Assembly: GCF_032854445.1 (NCBI RefSeq)
Contig: NC_088295.1
Coordinates: 81,946,644-82,010,643, forward strand
DNA from: Liolophura sinensis
Taxonomy: Eukaryota; Mollusca; Polyplacophora; Chitonida; Chitonidae
Direction: 5' to 3'
DNA length: 64,000 bases
The notes below the pieces were generated by a model. That model worked only from the letters and a program-made list of their open reading frames with translations. It did no database searches and was not told the origin of the DNA. Of the stretch, positions 1 through 11,179 are shown in pieces (position 1 is the stretch's first letter; every line of letters begins with the position of its first letter). A program made the position numbers and the translations under genes.

Positions 1-281
1 ATGCTCAGATTCTCCACTGTTGGGTAGATTTCTGAATCAGTTAACAAATGAAGAGAATATTTCATATTTTTCAACCACTGAAGAAGAGTGTCTCAAATTA
101 CCTGACATCATACTATATTTCCTTTCAAAATTTAAGCACATTGTACATAGGCATGGGCCATCTATAAGGATTCATGCAAAGTGAAATCCTTACTTACAGG
201 AAATACTTACAGGAAATACTTACAGGTACCTTCATCAGGACAATTAATAGCCTCAGTCATTAATCTGTTACAGAAGTCTTT
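1..281 (-). CDS. Two exons of an unrecognised minus-strand gene, cut by the window edge
   Basis: Exon 230-281 (acceptor 'aacgttcag', donor GAAG/gtacctg) reads KDFCNRLMTEAINCPDE. Exon 1-31 (acceptor 'gattcag') continues in phase as E then IYPTVENLS and runs off the window. Both are open and the phases fit. They may be 3' exons of the small gene ending at 1711 when its in-exon acceptor at 1710 is used, or belong to another transcript. Just inside the first intron the donor-like 'ctgtaagtatttc' is repeated. Confidence 0.4.
191..226 (-). repeat. Triplicated donor-like motif in an intron
   Basis: On the minus strand 'ctgtaagtatttc' is repeated in tandem (13-bp spacing; the third copy is changed) starting directly after the donor GAAG/gtacc at 230. 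Each copy contains a near-consensus GTAAGT. Confidence 0.6.
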
Positions 282-833
282 CTGAACGTTACTTATGGTT
301 GGTTCCTTCACATTTTACATCAAAAAAAAAGTTATTAAATGTGTTTACTGATACATTAAAATGTAAATGTAAGGATCTATATTGTTAAGATCATTAATAT
401 GAAATCCTTAAGAATTTAAAGGATTCTTAATGACTTTACCAACAAGGTATTAATAATTTATTACATGTACCACTATCATACTATGTTAGCTCAAATCTAT
501 TGCACAGGAATATAAATACTTTTCTTGAGAAGAGTTTTCTTGAGCATTTAAATAGTAATGGAAATTACACCAGTTACATGTGATTTATTTACTGGCAATA
601 AAACCCATCAATGATAATAAAGACTCTGGAGCATGAAGATTAAATGTTGTGATGTTATCATGTACCGGTACAAACACAAACATGTCTGCTGCGTGATTAT
701 AGCTAGAAGTACATGTACATGTACTGTAGAGGTTAGTATGTGAAGATAGGTCAGTCTTACAGGTACTTGGCTAATTAACAGTGCCCTAAGGGAATTTAAT
801 TTGCACCCAGGCTTCTGCTCTTGGATTTTTTAG

Positions 834-885
834 ATACAAAATGGAGCCTTCCGATCGCAAACATGAGTGAAGTGAAAGAGACAGG
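834..885 (+). other. Candidate plus-strand exon
   Basis: Acceptor 'ctcttggattttttag' and a gtatgt donor bracket 52 nt open in one frame (TKWSLPIANMSEVKET). It would lie within an intron region of the opposite-strand gene, and no partner exon was found, so it may be chance. Confidence 0.2.
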
Positions 886-1376
886 GTATGTTCTCATTAT
901 CTAAGCCTGATACCGTGTAACAACAAAACTTACATTATTAAATGAAATTTCAGGACAAACAAATTAAAACATTGAATTATTGTGTAAAAATATAGGAGTA
1001 TTTTTTCTCAATTTTTAGTTCATATCAAAAGATAAAAATTTTTTTTAATTATACATGTGTACCTAAAGATTTAGCTCTATTCTTCAATGTGATTTACTGT
1101 ACATGACGTACTTAAATTTTTTTTTCTTCTTCAGCAGTACGGCAGCCAAAGCACATGTGTCATATACATAAACCTTATCGGGAAAGTCGATCAGCTGTAA
1201 AGAATCACATTGGCCTGCCTTTATATGATAAGTCAATAATGGCAGCAAACCCAGTTTATGACACAAAACGAGAACAGTGATTCTGGTCAGGAGAAAACAA
1301 AATAACAAGCAATTATTTGCTTCTTCATGATTTATCAACAAAGATATTGTGATTTATTATTTTTACTGGGCAATAC

Positions 1377-1437
1377 CTGTTAGTGCCTGGCACAGCTGCC
1401 CATCACTGTAGCCAGAACCCTGTGCTCCGGTATCCAT
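1377..1437 (-). CDS. Candidate start exon (MDTGAQGSGYSDGQLCQALT)
   Basis: ATG at 1437 opens a frame for 20 codons up to a donor-like ACAG/gtattg, phase 1. It has no visible acceptor, so it would be an alternative first exon between the small gene and the edge exons. Its phase does not fit the exon at 230-281 directly, so a further exon would be needed. Weak support. Confidence 0.2.
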
Positions 1438-1710
1438 TTAATTAAAAACATAGGAATCTTAATTCATCCATTCTGTCCACAACCTTTCATCTAATGGACT
1501 TCAGACTAGCCAGCTGTATTGCTGAGAACCCAAGGAAGAACAGTATGAAGTAATAATAATTACTTGTATGGACATTAAGCAATGATGATGTCACAAATGG
1601 GCACTGCACAGCAGCACTAGTTCTCATGAAAGAGATGAATAGACAATTATAGGGAAAGCTATAAGAAGGGGACTCAGAGGGCACATACCTCTGACAAGGT
1701 GGCACAACCC

Positions 1711-4700
1711 CTAGATCAGCTCTGAATTTTCGTCTCTATGATCCGGATGGAATACCCTATAAGAGAACAATACATCCATTTCCTCCGGTTTCATAATAAA
1801 CAGGCAATCAAAGAAAGGTGAAAACATAACACCCATGGTATATGTGATAAAAATCAAATATTTTCAGGGTTGTCAATAAACAAGGTATTTATGATACAAA
1901 ACTAAACTACAATCTGATAACCTTTTGAGGCATTAGAATATTTACAGCTTTAGGCTTATTAATGTATAACCCAATCATGATCTTGATGATAAAGCCACAA
2001 TGTTTAACTTGTAAAAGTATATCCTGCAGTCCAAAATGGGGGAAAAGTTCTGGCCTCTTTATGAAATATCAAGTGTAGTTATTCTCATTTATTTAAAAAA
2101 AAAATAAATGAGAGTCATACACATGATGTTACAAGCAGAAAACAAAACATACTTTGCTTTACATGCCAGTCTGAAAAAAAAAAAATAGACATATGTAAAG
2201 TGACTTCAGGCACTGATGTACTTGCACATATTTCCATAGTTCACTTGGAAGTTGGGGTGCAAAAACATCCATGAATGTATAAAGTTATGATATGTATTAT
2301 CATAGTATATGTCAGCTTGAAATGAAGTAGGCTTTAAAACGGAGTGTTAAAATTCAGCCAATGCTGACTAGAAAACTTTATGACACCCAACATCCCTCAT
2401 TTTACTGAGTACAGAATGCTGATGGTTATGTAAGTACTGCTGACTTACCTGAGAATCAGGGTTTTGGACTGAACTCTCGTGACCAGGTGCCATTTCCTCT
2501 CTACAGCAGACTGACTTACAGCCTCATTAGACTCTTTGATTTCATGACACTTGACAAAATGAACAGTTGGAGTTGTTCTCAGGTATTATAAAGGAGGTCT
2601 CAAACAGATGGCATTCAAACAGGCAGCAAAATAGCCAGGCCACTAACAATTGTGTAGTTTTGTTACACCGGTATAATTATCCCGTCTGTTTTGCATTGGT
2701 GTTACAGTGTGTAGATTGCAGGCCAAAGCACGGGCGTACACAGGTAAGGGGATAAGGTAAAGTGTCAATCAGAGCTCTGTGAATTCCTCAGCTATCACAG
2801 TCAGGGGCGCTAAACTCTAGTATTCATCACAGACTCAAAGCAACGTCACAGTATGCAGAGGCAGGCTTCCCCCTGATCTGTTAGTCTGACAGTGAATATC
2901 CCTCTTGTCATCCACACTTGCAGCCATAATAAGTGATGTATATGGATATGTTTGAGCTAGGCTACACAGTACATGACATAACACCAAATGTATACATTAC
3001 AGAGTAACTGTGGGTTTTTAATGGACCCATTCTGTCAATACATGAAACAGTAGATGATGAGCAGACCTACTGTTGATAAGCACTCAGATGAGGCTTAAAC
3101 TACAAATACACCAACAGAAAATGTAGGTTGTCAAAAACGAATTCTGTTGGTCAGATTCATGCAGCTACATTGTAAAACTCACCTTGAGGTACATGCTGAA
3201 GTACACACTCCTAACTTATGGACATTCTTGTTTGCCATATTTGAGCACAGTTTTCTGTGCATCGCTGCAAACCCTTGCAGACACAGTCAATATGAAAAGT
3301 ATTTAATCAGTGATGACTACATATACATATATTTAAATGAAAGTGTTTATTCATTTTCATAATAATCACTGGATATGTTGAATGAAATAATCACGTATTT
3401 CTATTTTTATCTTTTGTGTGATGTACTTGTACTTTAAGAAAGAAATATTTGGTAGTAATCAACATTAGCTGTTAGGCCCGTTTTTTTTTTTTTTTTTTTG
3501 GTTCTGATTTAGATTTTTTCAGTTTCTCACAGGGCACAGAAATGTACAGACAATTGTGCATCCAAATACATCTTCCAAACACAATAAAAAGAAGTCAAAT
3601 AAAAATTTCCACGAACCCAAAAAATGTATGTTTACTGGAACACCCTTTCAATCATTTATCCGTATATGTTTTTGTTTCACATTTTCCTCACATGCAAGGC
3701 AACTATGTTTAGTTATCAAATTCTGCAAAAATCTTTTCCAAAGCAATCACAAGCAGTTGATAAGTAACAGTTAATGAATAAGCAAACTTCATTAGCCAAA
3801 AATGAAAAAAAAAAAAAAAAAAAAAATGATGAAGCAACTTGTGGAACAGACACATAGTGCCACACACTATTTGAGTGCAGTACATGTAAAGTAGGATCGG
3901 GTCCTATACCTGCTATTCTGGCTTGGAGGGTTAAGCTAACAATATTCAGAAAACTCATATTAGAATGTCAGGTCCCTTAAATAATTGGTTGTTTTAGATA
4001 TGCAAAATTATTAAAATTAAAATATTAAATTAAGTCGTAAGGTTCATGTCCATGCTCTAAAAGCTTTGGTCAGCTATGATCAGACCATAAGGGTCCACTC
4101 AACCCAACCATTTCAACAGCATAATTACTGTAGAGTGGACAGCACAAGGTAAATGAAAGTAGAAAGGAAAAATATACAAGATTACTACCAATAGTCATAC
4201 TATTTAATTTTTTATTTTTTTATTCATAAAAAATGTAAATGGTAAAATAAATGTAGAATTTCATTTTAATGTTTCTCTAATGTATATCTATCATCAGCAA
4301 TATGAAGCCTAACATTCTTAATCAGATAATTCAAATTTATTGTGACAACAATAATAATAACATTGATGTTATGCACTTATGCACTAAAAGCAGATAAAGA
4401 TAGCCACTATAAATTCCTGTGATAGTATTGTATAATCTGCCTTCTATATCCCTCTAGTTTATCTATATCCCTCTACACAAGTTTTCTTCATCCTCATTGC
4501 GATTTTAAACTATAAACGAATTAATAATAATAATAATAAACTAGATGAAATGGTTACATGCTGGTCAAACTATTCTCAGGCTGAAAGAGAATTCTCTCAA
4601 AATGAGTTATAAATTTGTCTAATAATGTGATTGTTTAACACCATACTCACCTGGAAACTGGAGTGCCTTGGGTAAACCAATGACAAAATCTACACCTACA

Positions 4701-5194
4701 AGAATACCTACATTTCTACATGTAAGTACATAAATGCATTTGTCTGAATAGTTAACAACAGAATAGGATCAAATATTATATTATTAGTGGCCAATGACAG
4801 CAAGTGAACCAAAATTTTATGTTTAAAAAAACATTGGAAAACTGCCATTGATGTAGGTTTCAAGTTACTTCCACCTCAGCCATAAGTCCTTGTTTTTTGA
4901 GATAAGGATGCCCAGCTTTACAATTTACTTTAAAACAGATGGATACAGATGTATCTACTACCCTACACTTATGTATAGCTATATATTCAGCAGTTTATAT
5001 GTACCCATCATTTTGTGTTTCCTTGTGATGATGGAAGAAAACCAGAGGATTACAAGAAGGAGGGCTTAGATGTAGCTCAGATGGATGGTTTTATCTTGTC
5101 AAGTTAAGCACACAGCTACGTTAAGGTGTCAGTCGGGGTTAATACCTGTGTCAACAGTTGATCTGGCTGGGAATGTCCGCCACAGAGGAGCCAT
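1711..5194 (-). CDS. Small unrecognised spliced gene, 63 aa, four exons
   Basis: Minus-strand exons 5146-5194, 4651-4695, 2449-2500 and 1711-1756 join with consistent phases (1, 1, 2). ATG at 5194 follows an in-frame TAG. Pieces: MAPLWRTFPARSTVDT, G, VDFVIGLPKALQFP, E, RKWHLVTRVQSKTLIL, R, VFHPDHRDENSELI, stop. Donors are gtatta, gtgagt and gtaagt; acceptors are 'attcttgtag', 'gtctgctgtag' and 'ttctcttatag'. The basic, Arg/Ser-rich start could be a mitochondrial presequence. The last exon continues past the stop to a donor at 1689 (GAG/gtatgt), so the TAG may be an internal alternative-splice feature: an in-exon acceptor at 1710 bypasses it and leaves phase 0, matching the exon at 230-281. 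That acceptor has a poor pyrimidine tract. No family recognised. Confidence 0.5.
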
Positions 5195-5805
5195 GTTTGT
5201 TAGCAGGTGCTAAACAAATGCTTGCCAGCCTCACAGCATACTGTAAGCAATCCTGTACCAAGTCAGAACACAATCCATCAATGTCCTGCTCCTATACCAG
5301 CTGGTAAAGGTAACACTCATGAACTTGTAGCATAAGACCCTGTATCATATGCCACAAGGTCACACTTCCATACTGAAGTTGAACCTTCATGTACGGTAAA
5401 TGGAAATACATATAGGTAAACTTAAGGAAGCACTGGTACTTCAGTATCTCTAATGATATCTCCAAAGGTTATATGACCACTGATATTTGCGATATAAAAT
5501 GTGCAAATGATTCAACCTTTCACTTGGTATTAAGCTTTATTAAAGAAATATACTGTTTAAATCCATTGTCAGCCCAGCACACTTTGAAGTTTAGACGGTA
5601 ACAGGTTGTGAACTCATTTCATAAATGTTAAATGCGCCATCAGTTGCGCCTTTACATATTACCACTACAATAAACCAACATAAAGGTATGATGCCAGTTC
5701 CGCTGATCTTTGAACTACCGGGTACTTGATACAACAAAATTACATGGAAAGCTGATGAAAACATCTCGCAACATCGGCAAAGCGTATCTCCCGCCGCCGC
5801 CATCT

Positions 5806-5816
5806 TGCTTTCACGG
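5806..5816 (-). promoter_or_regulatory. YY1-type promoter motif AAGATGGCGGC
   Basis: The minus strand carries AAGATGGCGGC in a locally GC-rich patch (5760-5850), a motif typical of animal promoters and first exons. The ATG inside it opens a frame of MAAAGDTLCRCC. It lies about 600 bp upstream of the ATG of the minus-strand small gene, as its promoter would. Confidence 0.45.
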
Positions 5817-6231
5817 AAATGTTTGTCGGAAATGTTCGGCAAGCCCCGAGGGTTGATTGGGTGGTGTCTTTGCAAAGATTAAAAATACAATAGGCCTAGG
5901 CCTATATCGATATTTTATTTATTGATTTAATTATTGTTAAATATTTAAATACCGGGCCTACGGTAAAGTGGGGGAGCTAAGCCCCTATTAAAATGCTTAA
6001 TAAACGAAAGACAACGCGCAGTTTATCTCGGATTTATCACAGTTTTTTTCACCAGAAATCGCCTAAACTGCGTCATAAATTTTATAACGTTCCTCCGCTC
6101 CTGATATATAGATATTTTATAGAACGAACAAGCAAAAATATGTGATATAATCTTTTAAATATACTAGATCGATAAATTTACATTTTAACCCTAGCGACCA
6201 ACTACTGCTGTCAAGATTGTATGATTTCCCG

Positions 6232-6390
6232 TGAAAGTTAAAGGAAAAGAAAACTTTAAAACATGAGCCTATTGGCTGAAAGTGCACGTTTTTTTCTATC
6301 TGGTGGGGCCTGCTGCATTATTTTACGATTTTTTCTCTCCATACACGTAAAGCCTGAAAACGGCAAAGCTGGCATAAATCGCTGAGTTCA
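6232..6390 (+). repeat. Dispersed repeat, copy A
   Basis: Shares 'atctggtggggcctgctgca', 'ccatacacgtaaagcctgaa' and 'acggcaaagctggcataaat' with 42072-42230 in the same order and strand. The best block is about 50 bp with one or two changes. No terminal repeats or frame seen; family unknown. Confidence 0.7.
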
Positions 6391-7457
6391 TCGCCTCCTC
6401 CATTTTTAACACCCTGTAATTTATGCTGGGGGTGTGTTGCCTCTTAGTCAATGAGGGTCGTTAAAACTGTCGGTTTGTTCGTGTAAACTCGGACCCTATG
6501 TCCAACAGTCCGGTTTCCCGATCGTCAAGCGGAAAACGAACTGTATTGTTAGCTACTATCTGAGTTCTGCCGGAAATGTTCAAACTGCACTTCGGCGGTT
6601 TCCGCCGGCAATTCTTCTCCTAACACAGAAGACTAGTTCTTTGGCAAAATGGAGTCGGCCACAGCTGATGTTGGCGCTGACTTTATTTATAATTTATCAA
6701 CTTGAAGTACATATTATAATTTTTTATGGCATGCGCCAGCGAGAAAATGCATACTCTTTTCAATGGTATTTGATTGATATTTACATTTTCTTCTCCTTTA
6801 ATTGAGCCTGTAACGTTTTTCGCCTTACTGAAAAAAAAAATCTGTACTCGGTGCTAATTGTACACAGGGATTGGCCTACGTACATCTTCGTCATCATGTA
6901 GGCTGAACATAACCATTCTCCTAAAGATATAGTCCCACCGATGTACTGGCAGGTGTAAGATGCCATTTGTACACTGATGTAAAATGATATATCGGTGTAT
7001 GTATATATGTATACATGTGTAAAATATAATGTATATTATTTTCGTACTTTTTCTTTTTTTCGTATTCCAAAGTGAAGATACTATATAGTGGGCACACCCA
7101 CAATATATTCTCTGCATTTTATTTTACATGTGTTTAAATTGTAAAGTACGGTAGCATATAATGCATACTTTTCTCGCATTTTATGAAAATATTTATAGGC
7201 CTATTTCGTGCAATTCTGATGATTTTTTTCCCCAAACATCATTGGAGGTATAATTTATATATCCTAACAGCCATACATATGCCCTATATATGTGCATGTT
7301 AAAGCCATATTATGCGACCTGCATGCATGGGTTTTACTTAGTGCGTATCCGTTCCAAGGTTTAGGCAAATATACCTAGGTCCATTACCTAGAAGTACCGG
7401 GTATGCAACTTCCCAGCTAGTACCCACGGCACATGTTACGGTCATCTGTAGAAGCTC

Positions 7458-7471
7458 GCGCCACCTAGTGG
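7458..7471 (-). promoter_or_regulatory. Perfect CTCF core-consensus site
   Basis: The minus strand reads CCACTAGGTGGCGC, matching all 14 positions of CCASYAGRKGGCRS. With 8 fixed and 6 two-fold positions, about 0.03 matches are expected on both strands of this window under equal base use. It lies between the 5.8-kb promoter and the repeat-rich region. Binding is not shown. Confidence 0.4.
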
Positions 7472-9439
7472 AGAAATATGCCAACCTTCTGGTTTGAAAT
7501 TGTGGACTGAATCATGGAAAACCTAATGTAAAAAGCTCCTACAAGAACTACGATTTCTCTAATCATTGATGCTATACAGTTAAGAATCCACTGACTATTT
7601 TTATATTTAAAAAAAACTCTAAAACAAATAATATCAAAGACATTGTTATATCTTTTTACAAACCTCTCGGTTTGTCTACTTCAACACAAACGCGTGTGGA
7701 ATATTGTTTCCGACCACATATCAGCGGTTTCTCAAACGTTTGCTGCGCAATCTAGAGAAAAAAAGTACATAGCTGCACAGATACGTCACATAATATGTTA
7801 GAGATGGAAGAAAAGCGTAAAGTGCCGTAGAGACTAGCTACAGGAAAGCTGCACACTTCTACATAATGGACTTTTGACCGTAACTGTTGTTCATGTAGGG
7901 GAGGTAATTTCAACACATAGTTGTGAACAACCCAATCGTCAGTATTCTCCCTTTATAAGATGACTTTCCAGTCTCATAAATGCTTGACTTGCAAACTCAT
8001 TTCATACATTCCTTAAGAAATTAAATAAGTTCATAACAGTTTAGTACTTCAAAAATCTAGGAAAAAGCTGCGTGTGTGACTATATTTGAAAAAAAAAAAA
8101 ACCTCGTTCTGTTTTTTAAATAGGCTACTCATATTCACATTGTGTTATTACCGCATGCATGGCGTGCATGTCGGACACTTATTTGCCACAGAGGCCTACA
8201 CGTAGGCCTGTAGCCACAGTCTGGATAGAACATATACATTTAGTATATGTGATTAATGGAATGTGAAAATGTCAAACTGCTAAAGGTAAGTGTGGGAAGG
8301 ACAGAGCTCATAGCTAAGGATTTGTTATAAACTGTTAAATAAACACACCTTTCCCGAAGGCCCTATGCATTGCTCCCTCCTTGGGCACTATAAATTCTGA
8401 AGACATTTCTGCGAGACTTTGCCCTGATCAATGTCACAGATACAGAATCCTTTGGATCATGCGGCAAAATACTGCATAAGTACTGGGCCTTGGAAAAATC
8501 TGTCTCGATTTTGAAGTAGGGTTTTCATACATAGTCAGTACTTTATATATGGGTGTTTTGTATAGATGACCAATTCAGATAGTACCGTAACTGCTAATGA
8601 AGATATGTAAGGCCTTTGTTCCCAGATCATTTAAAACATTGCGATCACGGTCACGGTAATAACATCGACTGATCGACTGTAGTCTGTGCATTGCTGGAAA
8701 ATGGTGTGCATTTATTGTTTAATGTGATTGTATGTTGAAATCTTTCTATGCGCACGTGTTATCTGAAAATATACATGTAGGCCTCTATGTCTAACTGAAC
8801 TGAAGAACTTTTCCAGATATAACGCTTAAAATTTCACCCGAAGTTTGATCTAATGGTAACTGGTCCTCTGTCATGATGGTGGACGTACTTTGCTTAATGC
8901 CGTACTCAATTGCTTTTCACTTTTAAGGTGGCGATCGATTAGTTATGGGTGAAGCAGACTGGAGTGTCCCAGTCTAAACCATCAACCTTTGGCAAGTTAT
9001 TGAAAAATGTGACGCGCAAGCATGTACACCACACTTGTAAAAGACAAACAGTCTTCACCGAAGGTATATATAAGGCTCCTCAAACAGGCCATACGAGAAC
9101 CGCCCGAGGCTTATTTTGACAAACTCCCAACAAACAAAGAGAGCAGGGGAATCCATATATACCTTGTCAAAAGGTAGATTGAACCTTGTGTGTCCCGGTA
9201 ATTGGACAATACGACAAGCATGTTAACCAACCGATCGACCAGGTCCGCTCTCCCGGTAATGGAGGAAGTCATATGTAAAAACATACGACATGCTATACCA
9301 TCTAAATGAGCAAACAAGCGCTGTTGAGCAATTGTTGCCATCAGGATTCGAGAACATTGGAGGCAGAGAAATTCCAGAACGTTCCCTTTTAATGATATCT
9401 GTTAATCCCTATGCTTTGAAACGTGGTATTTTGTAATGT

Positions 9440-9690
9440 ATGCAGCGAAAGATTGACTTTTGTTTGAAAGCGTTTGTTTTATTGGAAACCTTTGTCGCAA
9501 GGGTTTGGTTTGGCGGAAAGCATTATCTGCACCCATAGGATGAGCTAGAAATCTTTGTTTTCAAGCGCATGGTTTATGCTGTGCTGGAAACCTTATGCCT
9601 TCAATGGTATAGTTTTGTTGAAACTTTTGTTGAAAACCTTTGTCTGGAAACCAGTGGTTTCTGGAACGAAATATCTGGTTGAAGAAATGG
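9440..9690. repeat. Degenerate short repeats around 'ggaaacctttg'
   Basis: 'ttggaaacctttgtc', 'gctggaaaccttatgcc', 'ttgaaaacctttgtctgg' recur irregularly. Either a worn minisatellite or chance low complexity. Confidence 0.35.
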
Positions 9691-10415
9691 CAGAACGTCA
9701 CAATTGTCTGGAGAATCAGTGATTGAATGAAGTTTAACGCCACATTAGTTTTATCGTGCCATATCGCGGCGATGTCACGAGTTATGGCTTTCGACGTGAG
9801 AATGGAACCATCAAAGGCAAAAGCGAAAAAACACTCATTTGAATGAATGAAAGATTAAGACTTAACCCCAAATCGGCATGCAGCATCACAGCCATATCGT
9901 TGTCAAAATGAGCTTAAACAATGAAACTAACAATTATATTTAGGAGCATAAGATATAGCATAAATCACTATATGTAATTTCAAATTCAACTGTTTTTATA
10001 TACCTAAACCGAAATAATTTCTCATAGTCAATAAAATAACTAAATAAAAAAAAACATAACAGGAAAAAAAATACCACATTAATGTACGTCACATAATAAT
10101 ACTTAACATTCAATATACAACCGCAAAACTTTAGGCCAATTTTTTCCAGATCAATAATAAACTGAAAGCAAAATATTAGTACGATATCATGCCAGTTTAC
10201 TGTGCCCGTGGGGAGATACAGTTGATGTTCCATGGGTATCAGTTGTATCGAACGACCACTCTTGAATTGTTGGCAACACAATGGCCGTCTGAACAATATG
10301 TCGTCCTGAACAGAAATACATTTCTCTGTCACGTTTTAATTGCAAATGTTTGTATACACAGCGTGTGGATGTCATTCAACTTCGATTAAAGGCCAATATT
10401 CAGGTCCGTTTTGCA

Positions 10416-10429
10416 ATTACCATGGCAAC
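10416..10429 (+). promoter_or_regulatory. X-box-like RFX motif
   Basis: ATTACCATGGCAAC fits RTNRCC-N2-RGYAAC, the RFX half-site pair. It lies about 760 bp upstream of the possible first exon of the long-intron gene. Function inferred from motif only. Confidence 0.25.
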
Positions 10430-11179
10430 ATATATCTGTAACATGTGCTACCACCATGTGTTATGATCAACTTAGGCTGCGGTGATTTGGTTTAGCGAGA
10501 TCCAGATCAGTTTCTGCATAACATTTCGGTAAAGTATTAAATTAACTTGTCCCTGTTGTTGTAAAGAAGCGTGAGAGGAAACTCTTGCCATGTTAATCGT
10601 TCGTCGAAAATGGCATTTCCGTCAATGAAACTGGCAGTCGTCGCTTTCAGTTTCGCAGTTGCAGTTAACAGACTGCTTTTCGCTTGACTCTTTCAGACCA
10701 AAGGTAATGAATAGGTCAAGGATACACCCAATTTCTGAAATGTCTCATGGTGTTCGGTGTAAGTATCATCTCCCAGGGCAGATTTTCCTGGAATAATCAA
10801 GCTGTACGTCAGGCAATTCAAGAGCCTGTGGAGGCTTGACCTTAATTTCTACTCTACAGTCAAAATACTGTTTGTCCTCACTGTAGTACCAATCTTCATT
10901 TCCCCGGAGTGTAGTGAACAGTGACAATATGCCCCCAGTGATGCAGATTGCTGCTTTGACTGGGTGAATATGTGTTTACATTCATTATTGGTGTAAGCTG
11001 TCACTCGCCTAACCTAAGTAGCAGGTGCCCGTTTTACGTGGCAGTGGCAATTTGCGCCTGTTGTAACTTCTATGACAACACATATTGAAGAGATACATCA
11101 CCTTGGTAATTACGACTGACGTAGTTTTGTAAAGCGGACCCCAGAAGGTCATGGCAAAGGAAGACGTCCATTAGCGGCT

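Larger units (their letters stand above)
5881..11179. other. Non-coding region upstream of the minus-strand small gene
   Basis: AT-rich, many short poly-A/T runs. Apart from the dispersed repeat at 6.2 kb, the CTCF-like site, the worn repeats at 9.4 kb and the X-box, no exon with paired splice sites was found. A short frame starting MESATADVGADF at 6650 stops after 18 codons. Confidence 0.6.
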
